A stretch of 64,000 nt of DNA from JBBRYB01 sp038238115. Its GTDB lineage: Bacteria; Actinomycetota; Actinomycetes; Propionibacteriales; Nocardioidaceae. The DNA is taken from assembly GCA_038238115.1 (NCBI GenBank), contig JBBRYB010000002.1, positions 124,001 to 188,000 of the forward strand, in the 5' to 3' direction. Below the pieces are notes generated by a model. The model ran no database searches. It saw only the letters and a program-made list of their open reading frames with translations, and was not told the origin of the DNA. The position numbers were made by a program, and so were the translations under genes. Positions 54,887-63,873 of the stretch are shown here, piece by piece; within the stretch, counting starts at the first letter, position 1; the number at the start of each line of letters is the position of its first letter.

Positions 54887-55666
54887 GTGCCTGACTTCGT
54901 GCGACTTGACGTGTCCGACGGGGTGGCGACGCTGCGCCTCGACCGCCCGCCGATGAACGCCCTCAACGAGGTCATGCAGGAGGAACTACGCTCGGCCGCG
55001 GCGGCGGCGACCGAACGTGACGACGTCCGCGCCGTCGTGGTCTGGGGTGGTGAGAAGGTGTTCGCCGCCGGCGCGGACGTCAAGGAGATGGCCGACATGT
55101 CCTACCCGGACATGGTGATCCGATCCGGCGCTCTCCAGTCGGCTTTCACGGCCATCGCGGCGATCCCGAAGCCGGTGGTGGCGGCGGTGACCGGCTATGC
55201 CCTCGGGGGCGGATGTGAGCTGGCACTGTGCGCCGATGTGCGGATCTCCGCCGATGACGCAAAGTGGGGGCAGCCGGAGATCCTGCTCGGGATCATCCCG
55301 GGCGCGGGCGGGACGCAGCGCCTGGCGCGGCTGGTCGGGCCCGCCAAGGCCAAGGACATCGTCTTCACGGGGCGCTTCGTCGCCGCCGACGAGGCGCTCG
55401 CCATCGGCCTCGTCGACAACGTCGTGCCGGCCGACCAGGTGTACTCGGCCGCTGTTGAGTGGGCCTCGACGTTTGCGCGCGGACCGGCATACGCCATCCG
55501 GGCCGCGAAGCAGGCCATCGATCGCGGCCTCGAGGTCGACCTCATGACGGGGCTGGAGATCGAGCGACAGCAGTTCGCCGGCCTGTTCGCAACCGAGGAC
55601 CGGTTGACGGGGATGCGGTCGTTCGTGGACAACGGGCCGGGCAAGGCGGCCTTCAAGGGTCGCTAG
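54887..55666 (+). CDS. Enoyl-CoA hydratase/isomerase family protein
   Basis: A 259-residue crotonase-fold enzyme from a GTG start. Oxyanion-hole segments are GGEKVFAAGADVKEMADM and GYALGGGCELALCADVRIS; the catalytic glutamates are in KWGQPEILLGIIPGAGGTQRLARLVG, where both expected Glu/Gly positions of hydratases are present. It probably hydrates crotonyl- or other short/medium enoyl-CoA. It lies upstream of etfBA, consistent with fatty acid or acyl-CoA oxidation. Confidence 0.92.
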   Translation: MPDFVRLDVSDGVATLRLDRPPMNALNEVMQEELRSAAAAATERDDVRAVVVWGGEKVFAAGADVKEMADMSYPDMVIRSGALQSAFTAIAAIPKPVVAAVTGYALGGGCELALCADVRISADDAKWGQPEILLGIIPGAGGTQRLARLVGPAKAKDIVFTGRFVAADEALAIGLVDNVVPADQVYSAAVEWASTFARGPAYAIRAAKQAIDRGLEVDLMTGLEIERQQFAGLFATEDRLTGMRSFVDNGPGKAAFKGR

Positions 55667-55799
55667 ATGTTGGCTCCTTGAGCGGTTGTCGTTGCCCTCG
55701 CCATACCTGCCTGCGGTTGCGGAGGTCGAGACGCCATACGCGATGATGGAATCCGACCTGCCACGACTCAGGAGATGACCTAGGAGGGCTCGCACGACC

Positions 55800-56579
55800 A
55801 TGAAGGTTGCTGTCTGCGTGAAGTACGTCCCAGACGCCACCGCCCAGCGGACGTTCAGCTCCGACGGCACGGTGGATCGGGGCGCGGTCGACGGGTTGCT
55901 CTCGGAGCTCGACGAGTATGCCGTCGAGGAAGCGCTCAAGATGCGTGACTCCAGCGACGCCGAGGTCGTCGTGGTCACGATGGGGCCAGAGGCGGCGCGC
56001 ACGGCGATCCTGAAGTCGCTTCAGATGGGCGCTGACGCCGGTGTGCACGTACTCGATGATGCGATCCACGGCTCCGACGCCGTGGGCACCTCCCTCGTGC
56101 TGGCCAAGGCGCTCGAGCGCCTTGAGCCTGACGTCGTGCTCTGCGGAATGGCGTCCACCGACGGGTCGATGAGCGTCGTACCCGCCATGCTCGCCGAGCG
56201 CATGGGGCTTCCCCAGGTGACCTTCGCCTCTGAGGTGACGGTCGACGGGACCACGGTGCGGGTACGCCGCGATGGCGACACAGCCACGGAGACGATCGAG
56301 GCGAACATGCCCCTGTTGCTCAGCGTGACCGACCAGGCCAACGAGCCTCGATACCCGTCCTTCAAGGGCATCATGGCCGCCAAGAAGAAGCCGGTCGAGA
56401 CCCTGACACTGGCCGACCTCGGTGTGGGTGTTGACGAGGTGGGAGCCGATGCCGCCTGGACCAAGGTGATAGCGGTCGAGGGGCGTCCGCCCCGCTCGGC
56501 CGGCACGGTCGTGACCAACGACGGCGGCACTGGGGCCGAGCAGCTGGTCGGCTTCCTGGCCGGCGAACGGTTCGTCTGA
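55800..56579 (+). CDS. etfB: Electron transfer flavoprotein subunit beta
   Basis: A 259-residue EtfB. Typical start KVAVCVKYVPDATAQRTFSSDGT, the signature AMLAERMGLPQVTFASEVTVDG and the recognition-loop/AMP-binding region with VTDQANEPRYPSFKGIMAAKKKPVETL. It binds AMP and forms the heterodimer with EtfA that takes electrons from acyl-CoA dehydrogenases. AGGAGGG lies about 13 bases before the ATG. etfA follows after 46 bases. Confidence 0.96.
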   Translation: MKVAVCVKYVPDATAQRTFSSDGTVDRGAVDGLLSELDEYAVEEALKMRDSSDAEVVVVTMGPEAARTAILKSLQMGADAGVHVLDDAIHGSDAVGTSLVLAKALERLEPDVVLCGMASTDGSMSVVPAMLAERMGLPQVTFASEVTVDGTTVRVRRDGDTATETIEANMPLLLSVTDQANEPRYPSFKGIMAAKKKPVETLTLADLGVGVDEVGADAAWTKVIAVEGRPPRSAGTVVTNDGGTGAEQLVGFLAGERFV

Positions 56580-56625
56580 GACACGCCTCCGCCCGACCCG
56601 ACGTACCCGAAGGAGCCTATCTCCA

Positions 56626-57582
56626 ATGAGCGAGATTCTCGTCCTCGTCGACCATGTGGACGGAGCGGTCCGCAAGACGACGGCGGAGCTCCTGACACTG
56701 GCCCGCCGGCTTGGAGAGCCCTGTGCCGTGTTCATCGGTCCAGGCATCGACTCGGCTCGCGATGCGCTGAAGCGTTATGGCGCCGAAAGGGTCTATGTGC
56801 TCGACTCCTCGGACCTCAGCGACTACCTCGTCGCGCCGAAGGTCGAGGCGCTCGCTCAGCTGATGGCCTCGAGATCGCCAGCGACCGTGCTCATCCCGTC
56901 CGGCGCCGAGGGCAAGGAGATCGCCGGTCGACTGGCCATCAGAACCGAGTCGGGGCTGATCACCGACGCCATCGACGTCGAGCTCGGGGAGGGCGGTCTG
57001 GTCACTCGCCAGTCCGTCTTCGCCGGCAGCTACACCGTCATCGCTAACGTCACGAGAGGCACGCCCATCGTGACTGTCAAGCCGAACTCGGTGACCGCCG
57101 AAGCCGTTGAGGGCGCCGCCGTGGAGGAGGCAGTCGACGTCGCCGTGAGCGACGCAGCCAAGACCGCTCGGATCGTCGAACGCCAGCCCCGTGCGTCGAG
57201 CGGGCGCCCCGAACTGACCGAGGCCGCGATCGTGGTATCCGGCGGTCGCGGTACCGCTGGCAACTTCGAGCCGGTCGAAGCCTTCGCGGACTCCCTCGGT
57301 GCGGCCGTGGGTGCCTCACGTGCCGCCGTGGACTCGGGGTGGTATCCGCACTCCTACCAGGTCGGCCAGACGGGCAAGACGGTTTCGCCGCAGCTCTACG
57401 TGGCCGCTGGTATCTCCGGTGCCATCCAACACCGCGCCGGCATGCAGACCTCGAAGACGATCGTGGCCGTGAACAAGGACAGCGAGGCGCCGATCTTCGA
57501 GCTCGTCGACTTCGGTGTGGTGGGTGACCTGCATGCGATCCTGCCGGCGGCCACGGAGAAGATCAACGCCCGCAAGGGTTGA
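56626..57582 (+). CDS. etfA: Electron transfer flavoprotein subunit alpha
   Basis: A 318-residue EtfA. The C-terminal FAD domain is intact: VVSGGRGTAGNFEPVEAFADSLGAAVGASRAAVDSGWYPHSYQVGQTGKTVSPQLYVAAGISGAIQHRAGMQTSKTIVAVNKD. AAGGAG lies nine bases before the ATG. With EtfB it passes electrons from acyl-CoA dehydrogenases to ETF:quinone oxidoreductase (not in this window). Confidence 0.96.
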   Translation: MSEILVLVDHVDGAVRKTTAELLTLARRLGEPCAVFIGPGIDSARDALKRYGAERVYVLDSSDLSDYLVAPKVEALAQLMASRSPATVLIPSGAEGKEIAGRLAIRTESGLITDAIDVELGEGGLVTRQSVFAGSYTVIANVTRGTPIVTVKPNSVTAEAVEGAAVEEAVDVAVSDAAKTARIVERQPRASSGRPELTEAAIVVSGGRGTAGNFEPVEAFADSLGAAVGASRAAVDSGWYPHSYQVGQTGKTVSPQLYVAAGISGAIQHRAGMQTSKTIVAVNKDSEAPIFELVDFGVVGDLHAILPAATEKINARKG

Positions 57583-57634
57583 GCCCGGCCACCGGTGTTG
57601 AGCTGGCCCTCCGGGTGCGGCGTAGCGATCTTGG

Positions 57635-58429
57635 CTACGAGCTGCGGGCACGTGCTTCGGCGTACGACGCAAAGGCCCTGGCCTGCTCGATGCGGTCTGA
57701 AGGTGTGAGGTCGGACTCGTCGTAGCCGCGAGGTCGGTCGCGTCGGACCTGCTCGATGAGCTTCGACCACTCCGGACTGAGGCGCTGCCGTCCCCACGTC
57801 AGCGCCGCCTGCTTGGAGATCACCCGGCCGGTGTCGAGGGTGGCCAGGAAACGGCAGAACGTCGTGACGGCGTACCGCTGTCCCCAGGCCACGTCGAGCG
57901 ACATCCAGGTGGAGAAGTCGTCCATGAAGGTCCCTGCGGACTCGCGTGCGTAGTTGCGGACCGCATCGGCTGGCACCGCGTCGACGAGGGTATGCGGATC
58001 CGGCCCGTCGAGGACGACGCCGCACTCGCGCAGCGACCAGCGGGCCACCACGTTGTTGCAGTGGGTCGACCACTGCATCTGGCGCCACCCGTGATCGACG
58101 TAGAGCCAGTTCCGACCGATGGCATCCAGCGAGCGCAGATCGGCGGCCACTGGGTAGGACCCCTCGAGGTGATGGGTCCAATGCCCGGGACGTGTCGGGA
58201 TCTCGTCGTGCACGGCACGCAGTGCGGCCTCCTGCCCGGCCGTGACCTGACGGCGGACGGGGATGAGGAAGTCGCAGTCGCTGTGGAGGTCGGCGTCACC
58301 GACGGCGAAGGAGCCCTGCAAGTAGGCACCGACGAAATCCTCGCCGAGGATGGACCGTGCAGTGTCGGTCAGATCGGCCAGCAGGTGGTTCAGCTCGGGG
58401 AACTGCGTCGGCTGGCCATCGTGCGACAT
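57635..58429 (-). CDS. Aminoglycoside nucleotidyltransferase-like (AadA/DUF4111-type) protein
   Basis: A 264-residue protein. The N-terminal nucleotidyltransferase signature is GAYLQGSFAVGDADLHSDCDFLIPV (GS then D-x-D, about residues 32-56). Following helical segments (WLYVDHGWRQMQWSTHCNNVVARWSLRECGVVLDGPDP, then FMDDFSTWMSLDVAWGQRYAVTTFCRFLATLDTG) resemble the AadA/DUF4111 adenylyltransferase C-terminal domain. Drug modification is possible but not established. The ATG at 58429 starts the conserved part; the frame extends as nonsense to 59572. It is convergent with etfA. Confidence 0.82.
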   Translation of the reverse strand: MSHDGQPTQFPELNHLLADLTDTARSILGEDFVGAYLQGSFAVGDADLHSDCDFLIPVRRQVTAGQEAALRAVHDEIPTRPGHWTHHLEGSYPVAADLRSLDAIGRNWLYVDHGWRQMQWSTHCNNVVARWSLRECGVVLDGPDPHTLVDAVPADAVRNYARESAGTFMDDFSTWMSLDVAWGQRYAVTTFCRFLATLDTGRVISKQAALTWGRQRLSPEWSKLIEQVRRDRPRGYDESDLTPSDRIEQARAFASYAEARARSS

Positions 58430-58495
58430 GGCGTCACCCCACCATCGATCTGTCGCCCACGTCAAAAGCGGTATGCTCTGGGGAGCCGAGTGTGT

Positions 58496-58756
58496 CACGG
58501 TCCATCCGCAGCTCGGCCACCTCGACCCGCAGCCGCTCCAGCTCGGCCGGTTCATTGAGATCCAAAGCCTCCGGCGGATCATCGTCCTGAGCCCGCTCGA
58601 TCGCGACCCACCGGCCAAGCAGCGCCTCTTCGACCCCGATCTCACGAGCCACCGTCTCGATCGGGCGGCCCGTGTCGCTCGCCAGGTGAGCCGCGTCCTG
58701 TCGATACGTCGGCGAGTGGCTCTACCGCTTCGCGCGAGGCTTCGGCTTTGCAACCA
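58496..58756 (-). mobile_element. IS3-family orfA (transposase helix-turn-helix) remnant
   Basis: The minus strand from an ATG at 58756 encodes MVAKPKPRAKR, then an in-frame TAG, then HLASDTGRPIETVAREIGVE and LDLNEPAELERLRVEVAELR, ending at MDRDT before turning into unrelated sequence. This is the N-terminal DNA-binding and leucine-zipper part of an IS3-family OrfA; the usual continuation (LKKAAAFFA-type) and orfB are absent. So it is a truncated, nonsense-mutated insertion-sequence relic between two intact genes. Confidence 0.7.
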
Positions 58757-58829
58757 TGTGAACATCCCCTCGGCGACACCAGGGATCCCGCTGTCAAGGT
58801 GTCCACCAAACGGGTGGAGCCTCACACGG

Positions 58830-60206
58830 CTACCCGGGTCTGGGTTTGAATCGGGTGTGGCGGCGGGGTGTTTGGTGGGGGTCGAGCCTGGCTGGGGGAA
58901 TGATTTCGGGCGTCCCGTCGGGTGCCATGGTGGCGGCCCAGTCGCTGTGGTGGATGAGGTGGTGGTGGAAGGGGCAGAGCAGGCAACCGGTGGTGGTGTC
59001 GGTGTAGCCGCCGCGCGACCAGGCAGTGAGGTGGTGGGCTTCGCACCAGGTGGGGGGCCGGTCGCAACCGGGGAAGATGCAGCCGCGGTCGCGCACGGCC
59101 AGGGCGATGCGTTGGTGGCGGGTGTAGAGGCGTCTGGTTCTGCCGAGGTCGAGGACGCGGCTGGTGCCGTCGAGGATGGCGGGGATGAGGTCGGCGTTGC
59201 AGGCGAGTCGGCGGGCTTGGCCAGCGGAGATGGTGGTGCCGGTGTCGAGGGTGGCCTCGCCCAGCCCGGATTGAAGCTGGCGAAGGGCGACGGTAACCAC
59301 GATGGTGGCGTTCGCGACGCCGTGTTGGGGCAGCTTGCTGGTGGGGAGGTGTTCGAGGAGTTCGCAGAAAGCGGTGCCGAGGCGCTGCGGGTACGGCAGC
59401 CGGTCGCGCTCGCTGCCGCCGAGGTCGCCGGTGCTGTCGCCGCCGGGGTCGCCGCTGCCCCTGTCGGTGGTGGGTGTGGGGTGGCGGGGTGCGGTGTAGG
59501 CCTCGAGGGCGGCGCGGAGGATGTCGGCGTGCAGGTCGGGGATCTGGGCGGTGAGTCGGCTGGTGCCGTCACCGGTTTTGCGGACGGTGAGCCGCGCCGT
59601 CACGCGGCCCCGCTGCTCGTCGGCGTTGAGCAGGTCGCCGAGGCGTTGTTCGGCGCCGGCGGGGTCGATGACCTCGATCAGGTGGTGGCAGGCGCGTTGT
59701 AGGTCGGTGTGGGTGAGCAGCTGCGCCTGGTCGACCAGAGTGGCTTGGGCGAGGTGGCGGGGCTGGTCGTCGACGTCGGCGGACAGCCCGCTGAGGGTGG
59801 CACCGATCATGACCGCCTGGTCGGTGTGCAGCCGACCCGCCGCCCAGGCCTGGCGGGTGTGCTCCTCGGCCGGGCTGAGGGCGCGGGCCGCGGCCACGGT
59901 GGCGGTGGCCTGCCCGCGCGAGAGCCGGTGCTCGGAGACCAGCCAACTGGTGGGTGACGCGGCGCCATGCTGCCGGGGCAGGTCCCGGTCGATCGTAGTA
60001 GCGAGGAGTCGGGCGACGAGCTCATTCACACCCGCGCGGACGGCCAGCGCCTGGCGGAGCCGATCGACCAGGGTGTCGTCGCCCAGTCCCCAGGTCGGTG
60101 TCTGCGCGACCGCGGCGAGTTCCGCGGCGACCCCATCAAGGCAGACAGCGAACACGTCGCCGGGCTTCGACGGACCTGGGTCGGGGTCGAGGAACGTGGT
60201 CGCCAT
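58830..60206 (-). CDS. DUF222 domain / HNH endonuclease protein (13E12-repeat family)
   Basis: A 458-residue protein of the abundant actinobacterial DUF222-HNH family. The DUF222 part (about 20-270) includes SEHRLSRGQATATVAAARALSPAEEHTRQAWAAGRLHTDQAVMIG. The C-terminal HNH has RDRGCIFPGCDRPPTWCEAHHLTAWSRGGYTDTTTGCLLCPFHHHLIH (about 370-420), with the zinc-type Cys pairs and catalytic HH intact. The family often occurs in many copies per genome and is linked to intein/mobile-like behaviour; cellular role uncertain. It is next to an IS relic. Confidence 0.92.
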   Translation of the reverse strand: MATTFLDPDPGPSKPGDVFAVCLDGVAAELAAVAQTPTWGLGDDTLVDRLRQALAVRAGVNELVARLLATTIDRDLPRQHGAASPTSWLVSEHRLSRGQATATVAAARALSPAEEHTRQAWAAGRLHTDQAVMIGATLSGLSADVDDQPRHLAQATLVDQAQLLTHTDLQRACHHLIEVIDPAGAEQRLGDLLNADEQRGRVTARLTVRKTGDGTSRLTAQIPDLHADILRAALEAYTAPRHPTPTTDRGSGDPGGDSTGDLGGSERDRLPYPQRLGTAFCELLEHLPTSKLPQHGVANATIVVTVALRQLQSGLGEATLDTGTTISAGQARRLACNADLIPAILDGTSRVLDLGRTRRLYTRHQRIALAVRDRGCIFPGCDRPPTWCEAHHLTAWSRGGYTDTTTGCLLCPFHHHLIHHSDWAATMAPDGTPEIIPPARLDPHQTPRRHTRFKPRPG

Positions 60207-60619
60207 GGGAACCAGTCAACACCCGAGGACCGACAAAACTCGAACCTACGTACGCATGTACACAGGGCAGGCTAACTATCTTCAAGGCTGCCACTGTCCG
60301 GTTCTTGCGCGTTCGGTCGACATGGGAGTTGTACTGGAACAGAGACCATGTGTTGACCAAGTGATGGGCGTGCCCGGCTTCCTGGCGATGACTGCGCTCA
60401 CTTTGGAGCGGATCGCGTAGTGGCAGCACCGGGGTTCACAGATCTCTTGGAGGACCAGGTCAGGAGACTTCGAACGCAACACCTTGCGGGGTCCGCGCTG
60501 GTAGGTCTTCAACTCGACGAAGGCCGGTGCAGAGTGCAGCCGGTTGCGCTGGCGTCGCGGAGCCGCGACAGTCGTCGCGTGGAACCAGCTGACCGCGCGG
60601 ACGTTCACCGGGCCGAGCG
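60207..60619. other. Gene-free stretch
   Basis: About 410 bases between the divergent DUF222-HNH and gluconokinase genes. It has lower GC near 60235-60300. Open frames here (for example 60420-60623) carry no family features. Promoters for both flanking genes are expected. Confidence 0.45.
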
Positions 60620-61201
60620 ATGACTGACGACGCCAGCCCCGGCGGCCCACCGGACGGCGGCTCAGGCGGGCCACCGGACGCCGGCTCAGGCGGTCCGCCA
60701 GTGGTGTGCGTCGTCATGGGGGTGACGGGATCAGGCAAGAGCACCATCGGCGCGCTGCTGGCGCAGCAGCTCGGGGTCGCCTACGCCGACGCGGACGAGT
60801 TCCACAGCCCGGCCAACATCGCCAAGATGTCTACGGGAACCGCGCTGACAGACGAGGACCGCTGGCAGTGGCTCGTGGGGATCGGACGGTGGCTGGACCA
60901 GCGTGAGACCACCGGCGCGGTGGCGACCTGCTCGGCATTGAAGAAGTGCTACCGCGACGTACTGAGAGCACAGGCGCCGGGCCTGTGGTTCCTGTATCTC
61001 GCTGGGACTGCCGAGCTGATGACCGAGCGTGTCACGGGTCGGCGCCACCACTTCATGCCGCCCGACCTGGTGCGCTCGCAGGTCGAGACGTTGGAGCCGC
61101 CCGACGGCGAGGACCGTGTCATCGCCGAGGATGCCTCAGCACCACCGGACGAGATCGTGCACCGCTTCGTCGGCGAGATCACTCGTCGTACTGCCGGTTA
61201 G
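60620..61201 (+). CDS. gntK: Gluconokinase
   Basis: A 193-residue GntK-type kinase phosphorylating gluconate to 6-phosphogluconate. Walker A is GVTGSGKSTIG (about 34-44), followed by the family motif YADADEFHSPANIAKMSTGTALTDEDRWQWL, CSALKKCYRDVLR and GRRHHFMPPDLVRSQVETLEPP. The first 30 residues are a Gly/Pro/Ser-rich repeat absent from most family members; a GTG near 60704 could be the true start, giving a standard-length enzyme. A gluconate permease relic follows directly, so this was a gluconate-uptake operon. Confidence 0.93.
   Translation: MTDDASPGGPPDGGSGGPPDAGSGGPPVVCVVMGVTGSGKSTIGALLAQQLGVAYADADEFHSPANIAKMSTGTALTDEDRWQWLVGIGRWLDQRETTGAVATCSALKKCYRDVLRAQAPGLWFLYLAGTAELMTERVTGRRHHFMPPDLVRSQVETLEPPDGEDRVIAEDASAPPDEIVHRFVGEITRRTAG
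60641..60700 (+). repeat. 24-bp in-frame repeat encoding GGPPD(G/A)GS
   Basis: Two 24-base units (GGPPDGGS, GGPPDAGS) and a partial third (GGPP) precede the gluconokinase Walker A motif. They differ at a few third and second codon positions. If the ATG at 60620 is used, they form a flexible N-terminal extension. Confidence 0.8.
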
Positions 61202-61229
61202 GAGTGCGCTCGGCCGTAGCAGGCAGCTC

Positions 61230-61446
61230 ATGCTCGCGGCTGGGAGTTCCGATCAGGACACCCAGCTTGTGATCGCCGCATAGGCCGGCATCGCTGTCTT
61301 GGTGGTGCTGGTCGTGGTGTTCGAGCTCCATCCGCTGCTGAGCCTGCCGCTTCACGATCGGCCAGAACGTCAAGACCTGGACGATCATGGAGACCATCAT
61401 CTCGGTCGTGGCAATCATCTTGGTGCTGCTGCTTAGCCTGATCACG
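61230..61446 (+). pseudogene. gntP: Gluconate permease remnant with the whole middle deleted
   Basis: From the ATG at 61230 the frame gives MLAAGSSDQDTQLVIAA, a TAG stop, then AGIAVLVVLVVVFELHPLLS: the N-terminus of a GntP-family permease. About 15 bases later another frame gives FTIGQNVKTWTIMETIISVV then AIILVLLLSLI, which is the extreme C-terminus of the same family. Roughly 400 central residues are missing. The relic lies 28 bases after gntK, where the functional permease gene would be expected. Confidence 0.8.
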
Positions 61447-61576
61447 CGTGGGCGCTTGGGCGCTGCTCTGCGCCGACCGGACACCGTTCTCCCGCAGATC
61501 GACCACCTGAGGGGCATGTTTGCGGCACAACGGGTTCCCGGTGGCGTTTGTGAGGGGGCACTAGGCTGGGCGGGCA

Positions 61577-62788
61577 ATGAACGTCGCATCGCAGCGGCCG
61601 GTGGCCTACCTCGACCACGCGGCCACCACGCCGATCTACCCCGAGGTCATCGACGCGATGGCCGCGCAGCTGGCGCGACTCGGGAACGCCTCGTCGTTGC
61701 ACGGGTCAGGTCGTTCGGCGCGCAAGGTCGTCGAGGAATCCCGCGAGACGATCGCGGCCTCGCTCAACGCCCGACCTTCCGAAGTGGTCTTCACCTCAGG
61801 TGGCACAGAGTCCAACAACCTCGCCGTGAAGGGCTTCTACTGGGCTCGGCGCCATGCCGACCCGCGCCGGGTCCGCATCATCTCGACAGCGCTCGAGCAC
61901 CACGCCACCCTCGACCCGTTGCACTGGCTGCACACCGCGGAGGGCGCCGAGGTCGAGTTGCTTCCCGTCGACAGGCAGGGCCGGCTTGACATCGCGACGC
62001 TGCGTACGTCGGTCGAGCGCGACCCGACCACCATCGCGCTGATCTCCGTGATGTGGGCCAACAACGAGGTCGGCACGCTGCAGCCGGTCGACGAGGTTGT
62101 CGCCCTCGCCGCCCCCCACGGAATCCCCGTCCACACTGACGCCGTGCAGGCGCTCGGACAGGTGCCGCTCGACTTCGCCGCAGCGGGAGTGGACGCGATG
62201 ACCATCACCGGCCACAAGATCGGGGGGCCATTCGGCGTCGGGGCGCTGCTGCTGCGTCGCGAAGCGGACTTAGTGGCGTTGCTCCACGGCGGGGGCCAGG
62301 AACGCGACGTGCGGTCAGGCACCATCGACGCGCCGGCGATCGTGGGCTTCGCGACGGCCGCCCAGCTTGCCGTCAAGGGCCAGCCGGACCGGGCGGTGAG
62401 CCTTGTCGAGTTGAGAGACGCGTTGATCACCGGGATGGTCACCGCTGTACCGGAGGCTCAGCTCAACGGCGCTCCGGGCGACGGCCGGCTGCCTGGCAAC
62501 GCTCACTTCTCCTTCCCCGGATGCGAGGGCGACTCGCTCCTCATGCTCCTCGACGCGCAGGGCATCGAGTGCTCGACCGGCTCGGCCTGCTCGGCGGGCG
62601 TGCCGCAGGCCTCCCACGTCCTCCTGGCCATGGGCCACGACGAGGCCACCGCGCGAGGCTCGTTGCGGTTCTCACTGGGCCACACGTCGAGCCAGGCCGA
62701 TGTCGACCGCGTGCTGCTGGCGATCGGCCCGGCCGTGCAGAGAGCCAGGGCAGCTGGAAACACCGCCGTCGCCGGTGGGCGCGCATGA
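61577..62788 (+). CDS. Cysteine desulfurase (NifS/IscS family)
   Basis: A 403-residue PLP enzyme. It starts YLDHAATTPIYPEVIDAMAAQLARLGNASSLHGSGR, has FTSGGTESNNLAVKG, the PLP-lysine in MTITGHKIGGPFGVGALLLRR (about residue 215) and the active-site cysteine in GIECSTGSACSAGVPQASHVLLAMG (about 334). It takes sulfur from cysteine as a persulfide. Its stop overlaps the mnmA ATG (ATGA), so its main job here is likely sulfur supply to tRNA thiolation. Confidence 0.95.
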   Translation: MNVASQRPVAYLDHAATTPIYPEVIDAMAAQLARLGNASSLHGSGRSARKVVEESRETIAASLNARPSEVVFTSGGTESNNLAVKGFYWARRHADPRRVRIISTALEHHATLDPLHWLHTAEGAEVELLPVDRQGRLDIATLRTSVERDPTTIALISVMWANNEVGTLQPVDEVVALAAPHGIPVHTDAVQALGQVPLDFAAAGVDAMTITGHKIGGPFGVGALLLRREADLVALLHGGGQERDVRSGTIDAPAIVGFATAAQLAVKGQPDRAVSLVELRDALITGMVTAVPEAQLNGAPGDGRLPGNAHFSFPGCEGDSLLMLLDAQGIECSTGSACSAGVPQASHVLLAMGHDEATARGSLRFSLGHTSSQADVDRVLLAIGPAVQRARAAGNTAVAGGRA

Positions 62789-63873
62789 GGGTGCTCGCCG
62801 CCATGTCCGGCGGCGTCGACTCGGCCGTCGCCGCGGCCAGGGCCTGCGATGCCGGCCACGACGTGACGGGTATCCACCTCGCGTTGTCGCGCAACCCCCA
62901 GTCCTATCGCAGTGGGGCGCGTGGCTGCTGCACGGTCGAGGACGCCAACGACGCCCGCCGGGCCGCGGACGTGCTCGGCATCCCCTTCTACGTCTGGGAC
63001 CTGAGCGAGGCATTCCACCAGGCGGTGGTCGAGGACTTCACGCGTGAGTATGCCGAGGGACGCACCCCCAACCCCTGTTTGCGCTGCAACGAGAAGATCA
63101 AGTTCGCCGCCGTGCTCGATCGTGGGCTGGCACTCGGCTTCGACGCCGTCGCGACGGGTCACTACGCGCAGCTCGAGACGGGACCCGACGGGCAGATCGA
63201 GATGCACCGCGCGGTTGACCCCGGCAAGGACCAGTCCTACGTCCTCGGAGTGCTGGACCAGCAGCAGCTGGCGCACTCGCTCTTCCCACTCGGGCGCTCG
63301 ACCAAGCACGACGTGAGAGATGAGGCGGAGCGGCGCGGGCTCTCCGTGGCCCAGAAACCCGACAGCCATGACATCTGCTTCATCCCCGACGGTGACACGG
63401 CCGGTTGGCTGCGCGACCGGGTAGCTGGAGGTCCGGGGCCGATCGTGGACACGTCCGGTGAGATCCTCGGCGAACACGAGGGTAGTTTCGGCTTCACGAT
63501 CGGGCAGCGTCGCGGACTGCGCCTCGACAGGCCCGCACCGGACGGTAAGCCCCGCTACGTCCTCGACATCGAGCCGATCTCGGGCACCGTCACGGTCGGC
63601 CCGCGCGGCGACCTCACGGTCGATCACATCAGCGGGATCAACCCCCGCTGGTGCGGCGCAGTGCCACAGGACGAGCTCGCCTGCACCGTGCAGCTGCGCG
63701 CTCACGGCGAAGCGCATCGCGCCGCCGCCCGGGTCATCGGTGCGGGGGTAGAGATCAGCCTGCTCGAGCCCGCGCAGGGCGCCGCACCGGGTCAGGCGGC
63801 CGTGATCTATGCCGGCACGCGCGTCGTCGGCAGCGCGACCATCGCCCTGGCCCGGCGACGTGCCACGGCCTGA
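62785..63873 (+). CDS. mnmA: tRNA-specific 2-thiouridylase MnmA
   Basis: A 362-residue enzyme forming 2-thiouridine at the wobble position of Lys, Glu and Gln tRNAs. The PP-loop is AAMSGGVDSAVAAARA (about 5-20). Catalytic cysteines are in RTPNPCLRCNEKIKF (about residue 98) and SHDICFIPDGD (about 195), and the C-terminal beta-barrel follows FGFTIGQRRGLRL. The ATG at 62785 is the family start (MRVLAAMSGGVDS); the frame open from 62521 is inside the desulfurase gene. It is translationally coupled to the cysteine desulfurase. Confidence 0.96.
   Translation: MRVLAAMSGGVDSAVAAARACDAGHDVTGIHLALSRNPQSYRSGARGCCTVEDANDARRAADVLGIPFYVWDLSEAFHQAVVEDFTREYAEGRTPNPCLRCNEKIKFAAVLDRGLALGFDAVATGHYAQLETGPDGQIEMHRAVDPGKDQSYVLGVLDQQQLAHSLFPLGRSTKHDVRDEAERRGLSVAQKPDSHDICFIPDGDTAGWLRDRVAGGPGPIVDTSGEILGEHEGSFGFTIGQRRGLRLDRPAPDGKPRYVLDIEPISGTVTVGPRGDLTVDHISGINPRWCGAVPQDELACTVQLRAHGEAHRAAARVIGAGVEISLLEPAQGAAPGQAAVIYAGTRVVGSATIALARRRATA

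Noticed and set aside
57635..59572. 645-codon minus-strand frame suggesting a Pro/Ser/Thr-rich fusion to the nucleotidyltransferase
   Set aside because: The upstream part overlaps DUF222-HNH in another frame and contains the IS relic; only the part from 58429 has family sequence.
58350..59702. 450-codon plus-strand frame rich in Gly/Val/Ala
   Set aside because: Antisense of the DUF222-HNH gene; its apparent repeats mirror the codon bias of the real gene.
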